From Cyrtodaria siliqua (taxonomy: Eukaryota > Mollusca > Bivalvia > Adapedonta > Hiatellidae), in contig JAWPHD010000239.1 of NCBI GenBank assembly GCA_037043455.1, positions 434,001 through 498,000 on the forward strand: DNA of 64,000 nucleotides. Direction: 5' to 3'. Position numbers and translations under genes: made by a program. Shown here piece by piece: positions 36,268 to 47,900 of this stretch. Numbering within the stretch: the first letter of the stretch is position 1; every line of letters starts with the position of its first letter. The notes under the pieces were generated by a model. The model was not told where the DNA came from. It ran no database searches and saw nothing but the letters and a program-made list of their open reading frames with translations.

Positions 36268-37912
36268 AAGAGGTCAATGACCTTGAAGCTCTACTGATTG
36301 ATTTTGATTTCAGGAAGTAGTCGCTACAGACTTGTTTTTTGAAAATCTATTTTTAACCGTGGCGGCCATCTTGAATTTCCGGCCGACCTGAAATTTTGCT
36401 AAGATCAATAAGACATTAAGAGCAACATTCCTGTGAAGTTTCATGAAAGTCCGTCAAGTAGTTTCAGAGAAGTAGTCGCTACATGTTTTCATTATATAAC
36501 TCTATGTCAACAAAAATGGGCAGCCATGTTTAACGTCAAATCAAAACGATTTTCGACAAGGACCAACATCATGTCATACTGATCATTTTAGAAAAAGTCC
36601 CATATCAATATCTCTTATTGTTTTGAAGAAGTAGTCGCTTCAAACTTATTTATTTTAAATCTATTTTTAGCTGTGGTGGCCATCTTGAATTTCCGGCCGA
36701 CCTGAAATTTTTCTAGGATCAACTAGACATCAAGAGCAACATTCCTGTGAAGTTTCATGAACATCCGTCAAGTAGTTTCAGAGGAGTAGTCGCTACAAGT
36801 TTTTACTATATAACTCTATGTAACCAAAGATGGCCACTGGCAGCCATGTTTAACGTCGAATCAAAATAATTTTCCACAAGGATCTACATCATGTCATGCT
36901 GATCATTTTAGAAAAAGTCCCATATCAATATCACTTTTAGGGCCAAAAATAAAATTATGTTTGTTTCCCCTTCCCGACCGACCCACCGAAATTGCCGCGA
37001 CCCGAATTATTTTTTCGACACTGAAAAAAAAAAAAAAAATTATTTTTTTATTTTTTTACTACTTTATATATGTGTGGTTCTTATTGAGAACTGCTATTTT
37101 AAAGTACAATAGTACTGTAAGACAAATCGGGTAGGTACCTAATGTATTGTCTTTTAATGAACATGCAGCACGATGTTCAGACACGACTGGGTTGGTACCG
37201 TCTTAAATGTGTCTTATAGGTAGCATGTATTCCAGTTTTGATCTCAAATAAAAGAAATGAAATAAAAAAAATATTTTACCTACCTACCTACCCAACCCTT
37301 TTTTGCATGGGTCGGGAAGGGGAAACAAACATAATTTTATTTTTGGCCTAGTTTTCAAGAAGTAGTCTCTACAAACTTATTTTTTACAAATCTATTTTTA
37401 GCTGTGACGGCCATCTTGAATTTCCGGCCGACCTGAAGTTTTTCTAGAATCAATTAGACATCAAGAGCAACATTCCTGTGAGGTTTCATGACAATCCGCC
37501 AAGTAGTTTCAGAGGAGTAGTCGCTACAAGTTTTTACTATATAACTCTATGTAAACAAAGATGGCCGCTGGCAGCCATGTTTAACGTTGAATCAAAACGA
37601 TTTTTGACACGGATCAACATCATGTCATGCTGATCATTTTAGAAAAAGTCCCATATCAATATCACTTATAGTTTTCAAGAAGTAGTCGCTACAAACTTGT
37701 ATTTTAAAACTCTATTTTTAGCTTTGGTGGCCATCTTGGATTTCACATCAACATGAATTTTTGCTAGGATCAACTAGACTTTATGGGCAACATTTCTGTT
37801 AAGTTTCATGAATATCCATCCAGTAGTTTCAGAGGAGTTGTCGCTACAAATAAAAGTTTACGGACAGACGGACGGACGACGGACTCCGCACCACGGCATA
37901 AGCAAGCTAAAA
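36268..37912 (+). mobile_element. Family 1 Helentron-like element, 3' hairpin deleted, with nested MITE
   Basis: Starts AACAAGAGGTCAATGACCTT, GAAGCTCTACTGATTGATTT, then about two and a half 320-bp units (minus the insertion), a GACGGACGGACGACGGAC run and GCACCACGGCATAAGC. The terminal hairpin is missing: AAGC runs straight into AAGCTAAAAAT. Confidence 0.85.
36941..37348. mobile_element. 408-bp MITE nested in the family 1 element, TAG target duplication
   Basis: The ends GGCCAAAAATAAAATTATGT and its complement continue as about 38-bp inverted repeats through GTTTCCCCTTCCCGACC. TAG flanks both sides (36938-36940 and 37349-37351). Uninterrupted family 1 copies have a single TAG at that point in CACTTATAGTTTTCAAG, so the empty site is seen directly. 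Confidence 0.87.
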
Positions 37913-38430
37913 ATCATCAGCTCCAAAAAGTGGGTCAAGATCATAGATGAAATCCATGCGTCCAAAAAGATGCACTACCCAAGACACAACTATGTCAAAA
38001 TAGAATATTTTGGCTTCCAAAGATTAAGCTATATATTAGGTTTAAAACATCTAGTGCATAAGTATAGTTCATGAGAAAGTGATGTAAATGTAACAATTTA
38101 AGTTATCTGCTCTTGGCTTGGATGGTGAAGGTCACATCCACATTTGCTTTTTGACACGTTGTGATGTACTATCCAAGAAACAACTATAAGCAAAGTTTGA
38201 AAGGTCTAATGCATAAAAGTTTGTGAAAAAGTGACCTAAACGCAAAAGTTGAACCTAAAAATTATTAAGTTATCTGCCCTTTGCTTGGAGGGTCAAGATC
38301 ACTTGCACATTTGCTTTGTCACGTTGCGATGTACTACCCAAGATACAACTATAAGCAAAGTTTGAAAGGTCTAGTGCATACAGTTTGTGAGAAAATGACC
38401 TAAATCCAAATCTTGAATATTGACCGCTGC
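37913..38430. repeat. Three degenerate copies of a 150-160 bp repeat
   Basis: Shared phrases are GTTATCTGCCCTTTGCTTGG, GATGTACTACCCAAGA, CAACTATAAGCAAAGTTTGA and AAGTGACCTAAA. It looks like the core of yet another tandem-cored element, without visible ends. Confidence 0.7.
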
Positions 38431-39983
38431 CGGAAAAGCAACACCTACATGCATCTCTTTTTTTCTTCTAAAAGGCGAGACAAAAATGAATTATTAACAT
38501 ACTACTACACAATCTATTTCAAATATCGAACTACGTTATTTAAATCTGCATGTATTGCTTTTAGTTTATTGAAGAAATGATGGAATTCATAATATAACTT
38601 AGATTTTAATGGAGAAAATACACTCGATTATAGCTGTGTTGATTTTCTTTTTCTAGTTGTCGAGAATATACATTTCTAGAAACTGACCTCTTTCATTTTC
38701 GGTACGATATTCCAAAATAATTATGCCTTTGTATTGCCATTATTTTATTCAAATTACGCAGTTGAAATGGGTTGAAATTTCATAAATAAAATCGCCAGTA
38801 TTTTTCATAAAAATGTATACACATGCTAAGAAGTCAAACTCCTCTTTCATTATGGTTCGATATTCAAAATAATTATTCCTTTGTATTGCCATTATTGTGT
38901 AGATCAGACTCATCTGGTTTCAGGCCTTGGATTTCTGTATAGCCTTTGTTTTGTTCTCAAATTACTCAGTTGAAATTGGTTGAACATTCATAAAAACAAT
39001 CTTGGATTTCAATATACCCGGTAGCCTTTGTGCGTGCAATAAAACAGAAACATTATATCGATAACCAATAAATTAAACATAACAAGATTAACACGACCAT
39101 CATAGTTTAATTAAACAAGACAACTGAAGCCAAAATCAAGGTGGGTTGCCTTAGTTTTGCATCCACTGGTTGAATAACACATTCTGCTTTAAAATAAAAC
39201 AAGTGTACGGAACAATATAAATATACTATTTATATAGTTATATATGGCCTCGATTGTGTTATCATATAAAATAACCAAAAGCTGGGATCGTGAATCTAAC
39301 CATTATGATCTAAGGGTAACTTTTTTACATATGCTTTTTTAGAACAGTCGCATCATTGTCGCAGTTTCATATACGATCAAATATGTAATATTACATACAA
39401 CGCATTATGGAATAAAGAAGTTAAAATGAAATCATCTTTGGAATGAGTCCGCTAACTTAGGTACTTTTTTTCCTCAAAAATAGAATAAAGAAGTAAAATC
39501 AAATCACCTTTTAAATGAGCCATCTACCTTATGTACTTATATGTATACGGTCGTATTATTTATTTCGTTTATTAAAGTTAAAACAGAAGTCACTTTATAG
39601 AATGAAGAATACTCTCTCAGCTCATATTTGAATTTGCCAGCAAGCTTACATACTTTTCCCAAAAGAAACAAATCGGCAACGATCTGTGTATATATATATA
39701 TATATATAGATGGGGAAAAAAACATTTATACAGTGCTACAGTATATATATATTAAACAATGTGCCGTGTCTTGCCACTGTCGCAGTTTCACAAACGGTCA
39801 AACGAACGTAATTTTTGTTATATAGTTTGTTTTCGTAAAGCTAAAACAGACATCACTGTTATAGAAGACATCACTGTTATAGAATGAAGAATTATCTTTC
39901 AACTCGTCTTTGAAATAGCCAGCTGTCTTAAATACTTAAAACCAAAACAAATAAATTAACAACGATATGTATACTAGGCTTTC
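38431..39983. other. Intergenic DNA without recognised features
   Basis: Very AT-rich. Local phrase repeats such as TTTGTATTGCCATTAT (about 38730 and 38880) and a TATATA microsatellite at 39689-39710 are the only structure I see. Confidence 0.5.
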
Positions 39984-40347
39984 CAGGGCTCGAAATTAGC
40001 ACGAGTCCTGTAGCCCGAGGCTAGCAAAAATGCTGCCGGGCTAGCAAAGTCTGTGTCTGGGTAGTCCCGATGGGCTAGACTAGTAACAAAAATTATTCAA
40101 ATAAGAAATAAATTATAAATCGATAGATTATGTAGTGACAGCACTGTCTAACCTAACAGGTCTTTTAAAAACCTGATATTTCCAAAGTTTCAATAAATGT
40201 AAAACTCGTATAAAGAAACCGAAACTTGAATTAAAATAGCATTTTCTGTTGAATATTATATTGGGCTAGTAAATTTTGAGCAGGTCTAGTGATTTTACCC
40301 AACTACTAGGTGGTCTAGTAAACTAAAAATGTTAATTTCTAGCCCTG
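39984..40347. mobile_element. 364-bp MITE-like element
   Basis: CAGGGCTCGAAATTAGCAC at the left is inverted at the right as GTTAATTTCTAGCCCTG. The interior repeats GGGCTAG and TCTAGTA words. CTTTC flanks both sides and may be a 5-bp target duplication. Confidence 0.65.
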
Positions 40348-40423
40348 CTTTCTACCATTTGATCAATTCGCACGAAGGTGCGTAACTTAGCGCAACGCGC
40401 ATGCGCGAAAAAAACTTAACTGT

Positions 40424-40622
40424 ACGCGCAAGTTTTCATGGGTAAATTATTATTCGGCAGATAAATTAGATTTACGACATGTTTCGATTCCAGACTATGT
40501 AGATCTATGGAATTATGATCTTACGCGCAAGTTTTCATGAGTAAATTATTATTCGGCAGATAAATTGTATTTACGACATGTTTCGATTCCAGACTATGTA
40601 GATCTATGGTATTATGATCTTT
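40424..40622. repeat. Two-copy direct repeat of 99 bp
   Basis: ACGCGCAAGTTTTCATG, TTATTATTCGGCAGATAAAT, TTTACGACATGTTTCGATTC and CAGACTATGTAGATCTATGG occur twice in the same order, 99 bp apart, with few changes. Confidence 0.85.
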
Positions 40623-41810
40623 GAGCAACGTCAGGAACATTAACAAGACCTTAGGCAACGTACAGACTACTACTTTCGCTTCAATATATCATCATAAATA
40701 CACATTTATACACCTCATTTAACACCAGGAAATTCAATAGTCTGACAACTCATATTAATAACGGAACTACAAACAGCTTTCCCACATTATATATGCACAA
40801 TGCATCCTAAATCTGTCTATAAGCAAATTAACACTGTGCAATCCCTAAACTTTGCCATTCCTAGGTCCCCAGCAGGGGTTTGGAATTAAAGGTAAGATTA
40901 ACGGAAGATAGATAACAGTATCAGTGTCGAGACCCACTGAGCTCGAAATACTGTGAAAAACGAGAGCTAGGTTTGATAATGGCAAAATGGTGATGCAATC
41001 GTGGTATGTCAATATGACCATTAATTTGATTAAACGTGTAATTATGTCATTGGTTTTCGCGAACAAAAACAGTGCACCGATACCACTTATATCCGTTAGT
41101 TTCAGAGCTTAATCAATTGCATTAGTTTCGATAGATACAAATACTCTCTTACAAAATATTCACATACCAACAAAAACAAAAACAAAATCGAAAATCAACC
41201 AGCACGAAACGGAAATAGAATCCACGGAAGTTATTTTCATCTGGTTCCCTGTCACTATCCGCTTAAATTATAGCAAAACTAAAATTATCAGAGAACCAGC
41301 ACTTGGAGTTTTTTTGCCAATTTCCGCCTGGAGTTGGTCATTATTATTTTGTTGAAAACATAATTGTTTTGGCATGTTAAGCCTAACCACAGCTAACAAA
41401 ATGATAAGTTTATGGTTCATGTTTCATAAGCAAACCAACCAACAATGGCGGACTCTGTTATTCAGCTCTACTTTCACATAACGACAATAAATCTGGCACG
41501 AATTCCGTTTGCCAAGTTCCACATATTTTTTTCCAAGAAATATTTGTATGCAAGTTGATGTCAGTGATGGAGAATTCTCTGTCATAAAGTAGATTGTCGT
41601 TAGAAATACATCACATAAAATAACGAGAATGGCAGTGGTGTATGATAAGACATTGTGACTTTGCTCAGGTCTAAATGTAAATATGTAGGTTTTGTAAAAA
41701 GTTAGTTTTTGTTGTGTTTTTTATGTCGCGCGACTAACATTATATTCATCCATGTAACATCTATCACAACACTACGCGTATTAACCACAAATAATCGCAC
41801 TTCAATCACA
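40623..41810. other. Upstream region of C6orf62
   Basis: Should contain the promoter and 5' UTR. I find no definite TATA box or GC-rich island. Frame with the start codon stays open upstream to about 41709, but the family's N-terminus starts at MGDP. Confidence 0.4.
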
Positions 41811-41939
41811 ATGGGAGATCCCTGCATGAGAAAAAGTTCGGCTTTAAATCGGCTAAGAAACCAACTAAAGAAGAAAAGAGAATCCCTTGCCGATCATTTT
41901 GAATTTAAGATGTACATAGTTTTTCACTTTAAAGAGAAG
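41811..41939 (+). CDS. C6orf62: C6orf62 coding exon 1 (start codon)
   Basis: Encodes [20 protein letters not shown] and on to [10 protein letters not shown], 43 residues. The ATG context is ACAATGG with A at -3. Donor GAGAAG|GTATTT. Confidence 0.94.
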
Positions 41940-44900
41940 GTATTTATATATATTCTTTTTTTAATTATGCTTTTAACAATATTGTCTTTTTGCTAGACTC
42001 GAGAATTTAGCAAAGTTTTATACGGACAGGTATAAATGGCTGGGGGTCCGGAGGGGGCGCCGCCACTTTGCGGGGGGTAGACTGGAGTAGTGTCTAGTAC
42101 ACTGGTAATATTAATAATTGTTGGCTACTTAATGTAATTATCAATATTTTATCATATAGTGAATAAATGAGAGTTAGTTTAATCTTGAAATATAATGTGT
42201 TCGTATTATGTTTTTGTTCATTCATGTCCTTTTAGCGCAAAAATGAATATTTCAATGGAATAATAAGCAAATATTGAAGTTAAAAGGTTATAAAACAAAA
42301 ATATAGTAATGGTCATCTGAATATAGTTTTTGATGAAAATGAAACTCGTACGTTTACTACCAGTTATTGTTGCGTTTAATTAATGATAACATCAAAGGCA
42401 AATACAGAATTCGACGTTTTTCACCCTATGAATTAATGATCATTTAAATATAATCAAAAATGAAAACTCATGATTTTAAAAGAATGTTGTTACACACACG
42501 TTTAAATCTAAAATTTAAATTATAACAATCATACAACAAACATCGCGGATTCAGTAATTAAAATTCTAACCAGATGTAAGATGTTGATCACACTTTGTCG
42601 TCTTATATTTAATTCAATGCCGACAAAAGTTTTGATGTAGGTAAAATAATGTTCTTATTGTACTAATATATTTGATATTTTATTTATTGCATTCCAATCA
42701 GTTCTATCTTACCTCCGAATTACCCATCCGATTATCTGTGTAGTATCAATTAGCCGTGAAGGTGTTATTCAACGCCGCCACCACCACTCATGCATTCCCA
42801 GCTACCCCCGTCATTTCTGAATGTGACGGGGGGGGGGCCCCCGCCATTTAAACCTGTCCGTTCTATACATGTGTCTAGAACTGGAGTAGCTGTGAGAATC
42901 ATAGTTTTTATAATTAGTAACATATAGAAGTTTCTGGATGAGTAAATGTTTTTGTTTATGATGTTAAAGTTGAAACATATGACTGACTGTCAATTCATTG
43001 AAGGTTATTTAAATATAACTTGTTTATCTTATTGGAAATGTATATATATATTTTTAAGTCTTCCATTTAATACTTTAATACAGGTCCTAAACAAAATTCA
43101 TTTGGATTTAACTTCCAACATGGCTGCCAGTAGCCATGTTTGTTTACTTTTTGTACATTTTAAAAGAAGAATTGTCATTGGTGTTGATCTTCAAATACTT
43201 TTTGTACATTTCAGAAGAAGAATTGTGCAGTGTTTGAAATAGCAGAAGTTCTGCCTGTGATGACGAATAATTACGAGGACTTCATTCTGGAAGGAGCTAA
43301 GGTACTGCTACATAAACTATTGTTCGGGGCGCTTGTTTCAGCCAAAGTTTTTTTGGACTTTTAAGACAAAATTTAACAAGGACGTAAATTAGATAGTATA
43401 TCATTAAAACAGACATTTTTAGTGGTAAATAAAAACACAATATTTTTCAAAATCAGTTGAGAAATAAAAATTTCACTTGCAAAACATGTTTTTGATAAGG
43501 CATTTTCAATGCAAAATTCTGCTGCATCAAAAATTTGAGAAATGTTATCCAAAAATGGTTCCAGTATGTTGGATAAATGTAAATTAAGACACTCTGAAAG
43601 TTTAATGGCAAAATATTAAGGCCAATTGAAGTTATTTGAGATTTCTTAATTTTCTGCTGCTCCACCCACAAGGAATTTACATGGGAAAAGGCCTATCAAA
43701 AGATCATTTAGTCTGTAAAATATATCTTTCTCAACTGATTTTCAAAACTTAAGTTATTTTTATTTACCACAAAAAATACCAATTCTAATGATGTATAATT
43801 GATATCTTAACTTTCACATGACATCATCAAAATTTAATATGACCAATCAGTGATTAATAAAATAAAAGACCTCCACATTTTTGTATACTGATTGATACTG
43901 GTATTGACCATGTCCAAGGGGTGAATTGATTGAAACCTTTATGCTATACCCTTGATAGATCTTACAACTGTATGTAGCCTTTAAGGGTAGTACAGGATGA
44001 ACTGAAGAAAAAACAGCTTACAAAGAGATTTCTCCTTAAGGAAACAACATTATAATACTCATTTGTTAGCCTGTTGGTGTTTGGCCCGACCCTCTTAACT
44101 TTTTATGAGAAAATAAATAAATTGTTCTGAACAATGATTTATCACAATATCAAGGTAAACTGACATCACAGAGAAACTTTCAGTTGTATTATCATGAGAT
44201 AAATATATGTAGAATCTCACAATATCTTGCTCCAAAAAAAAAGAAAAAGAATATGCCTACCCTATTTTTTTATATCATGCAATAGGAAACGCACCTTCTT
44301 TTTTTTTTGGCCTTATGGTAATGACATGATTTCCCCCACTTTGAAGTTCCCCCTAAAAAACACACCCAAAACACTGATATTTTTTAGTGTATTTGTCTCT
44401 ATATTGTAATTGTTGCTGGTCTGTCTAGTGTATGCTTGTATTTAAGATGTAAAACATCTCCATTTGGGTTTGTATTGTGCCAGATCAATACCTGGTGGGT
44501 GGGACTTGAAGGTCATCAATACCTGGGGCCTACAGCCGTGGTTTCTATGTTTTTCAAGTCCCAAACATGTTTTGATCTCGCACAATATAAACCCGCTACT
44601 AAGAAATGTTTTATTTCTTGTCATGGATTTATCTTTATATGATAGTCAGATACACAATCTTTCGAAAGATGAACGTAATACAAGTTCACTTATCTTACAT
44701 TGTATCCCCATCTCTCAACATCAAAGGAAGAACATATATGCAGCTTCATCATGTTTTTAATGAAATAAATTTGTTGATGGAATGTAAGTTTGCTTTAAAA
44801 TAAAGTAATCTTTGTTGTGCATGTTTTCTGGCATTTCAAAACGTTTAAAATGACATCTAACAGGTTAACAGATTTGAAATGAGAGGTAATGATAGGAAAA

Positions 44901-47900
44901 TGAATACATACTCAATAACCCATCAGCTTTGAGTATTTTAATAACCTTTGTTAAACATTGATATTACTTTGGTCAGTGTATTAGGCAGAAATTCATGCTT
45001 GCAAATATGCAAACGGTGTATAAAATAATTTGCTAACACACAAAGAACAAATTTGTGCTTAGTGAGTGTCTCTGGGGTAATTTATTTTTGCAGATAAAGG
45101 TGAAAAAGGTACATTTTAGATAATCTTTCTTCTATAAAATTAATGTATAAAACATTATTTTTTTCACCCCACCCACTCCAGCTTTCTTCTATAACATTAA
45201 TGTATAAAAAATTATTTTTTTCAGATCCCAACCACTCCACCAAATATTGGTCGCAATTTTTCAAAAATGACCATGCAAATACAGCTGCACGTTTGGCTGG
45301 CTAATACACTGCTGTTGGTCATTCTAGCGTATGCTTGTATATTGATGTTGTTGTTGACTAAACTTTGCTTCTTTTCTCCACAAGAATGAAGCGTATTCTC
45401 TAGCAAGTTCGAAGGAGTTGTTGGAGAAAGATGTTGTCCAGTTCCATGCTCCCAAGTGGCAGTCCATGAGACGGGTAAGCGTTATCTAGCTTCTTACTAA
45501 AATAACCACATTTCTTAACATAGTAAGATATATGCACAGGAACCAACACCGGCTGCTTTTCCTCCCAGGTTTGTTTTTGTCTCTTGCCACCCAGAGGACA
45601 ATATATCCCCTGTCGTCCAGAGAGCAAGATGTCCCTGCAATCCAATGGGAAAGATGTCCCCTGCCACCCAAAGGGCAAGATGTCCCCTGCCACACAAAGG
45701 GCAAGATGTCCCCTGCCATCCAGAGGGCAAGATGTCCCTGCCATCCAGAAGGAAAGATGTCCCCTGCCATCCAGAGGGCAAGATATCCCCTCTCACACAA
45801 AGGACAAGATATCCCATGACATCCAGAGGGAAGGATGTCTCCTGCCATCCAGAGGGAAGGATGTCCCCTGCCACCCAGAGGGCAAGATGTCCCCTGCCAC
45901 ACAGGGGGCAAGATGTCCCCTGCCATCCAGAGGGCAAGATGTCCCTGCCATCCAGAAGGAAATATGTCCCCTGCCATCCAGAGGGCAAGATATCCCCTCT
46001 CACACAAAGGACAAGATATCCCATGACATCCAGAGGGAAGGATGTCTCCTGCCATCCAGAGGGAAGGATGTCCCCTGCCACCCAGAGGGCAAGATGTCCC
46101 CTGCCACACAGGGGGCAAGATGTCCCATGCCATCCAGAGGGAAGGATGTCCCCAGAGGGCAAGACGGGAGACTAAAGCTATGGGCTTCGTCTATTCCCGC
46201 GTCCATCCACAAGCTTTCAGGACTGGACATATTTCAAGACGGACATTTTTAATGAATCCCTCTGGTGACTACTTTATAGTGTGGATCCCAAAACCAAACT
46301 CAGGTGTACATAATGGAGCTCGGTTAAGTTTGAAAATAATTCTTCAAAAACTAGGAACACACAGGCGTTTGTGTTCAAAATTTCTGACTATTTCATGCGT
46401 CTGAAAACCTTGCCTGAATTCGTTTTGGAATCTACGTGTCATTATCCGAGATGGCCATAAGCTGGAAATATGTTGACAAGTTATGTTTTAAAAGATTTAC
46501 AGATATCTAATCCAAGCATCATAATACAACGGCCACAGAAAATAAGTAAAACAAATGCTTTTCTGAAAGGTTTCCAGACATAACCGTTCACAATTGTTGA
46601 TGTTTTAGTTACATGAACACAAAACTGTCCTGGATTTGATTTTGAGATGAATGCTTGAAAGGTTTCAGATATTTGCAGTGACAATTTTAATTATACCATT
46701 TACACACTTGCCATGCATCTTTAAAACTTGACGGTGTTTGTGCTTGAGATCCATGTGCCAAACGCCAAGTGGTTGTAACAGGAATTGCCTTAAAATGCTC
46801 ATCTGGAAGGTTTTCTCATCTGGAAGGTTTCATGACATTTTAGTCCCAATTATAATTTATAACAGTTGAAAACATATTTTTCTGAAATGTTTCTAGTGTT
46901 CCTAAACAATTTGTCACAATTTTAATGTTAATTTTCAAACTAACAGTGCATCTTTAAACCTTGCCAGAGTCCTACTTTGAGATCAAAGCTTTAATATTGA
47001 TTTGATTAATATTGAGTGGAGCGCTGTGGTCTAGTGGTAGAGCGTTGGACCCATGATCCTAAGTCGTGGGTTCGATCCCCGCCATAACCATATGTGTTGT
47101 GTCCCTGAGCAAGATACTTTATCTGTATTTGCTTAGTACTGGTACTTTGCTACCCAGGAAGACATCGAGTACTGGTACTTTGCTACCCAGGAAGACATCG
47201 AGTACTGGTACTTTGCTACCCAGGAAGACATCGAGTATGGTACTTTGCTACCCAGGAAGACATCGAGAGTGATTAAAATAAGTTTAGCGAGTTTTCGTTA
47301 CAATTGATGTAAAATAAATAAGTTTAAACTGAACTAATTTTGATTTTCTTCTCAAAGATTACAGATAGTGGTTGTTTCTTTATAGATTGTTTCTTCCCAA
47401 GCTAACTTTTTTCTTTTCTTTCAAGATAATTTATATTGGTTGTTTCTTAACAGGATATAATAGGCTGTACAACAGATGTTGACTATTTCCTGTGGCCTAG
47501 AAATGATCTTGAGAGAATAGAATGTCATCTGTTCTCTAGATGGAAAGGAGACAGTGGGCCTCACAAAAGAATACAGGTTTGTAATCAGTCCCCCCACCCA
47601 CCCCACTCCCCCAACCCCAACCCACTATGGTTAAATATGTGTGGATTTTGATTGTGTTTGACATACAGTACAGTTTGTTTAATTTTAAAAGACGATGGCC
47701 AGTAGGGCTTATGCGTCCGTTATCTTTTTGATGTCAACACTCTAGCAACTTTGTTTTTCATCCGATCTTTACCAAACTTTACGAGATTATTAATATCAAT
47801 GAAAGCTCAAACGAGTTTACCAGATTATTATTTTCATTGAACCTTCGGATGAGTTTGAAAACCAGCCAGATCGGACCAGTAATTGCCCTTGAATTAACAA

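Noticed and set aside
45385..46170. Exon 3 of C6orf62 as seed of the 26-bp array
   Set aside because: AAGATGT and CCATCCAGA-type words are shared, but no continuous alignment across the donor can be made.
45486..46252. Open frames over 200 codons on both strands
   Set aside because: Both arise from the 26-bp/207-bp repeat, with no recognisable protein.
47018..47090. Functional tRNA gene
   Set aside because: A and B boxes are present, but the acceptor and anticodon stems do not pair well and a SINE body follows.
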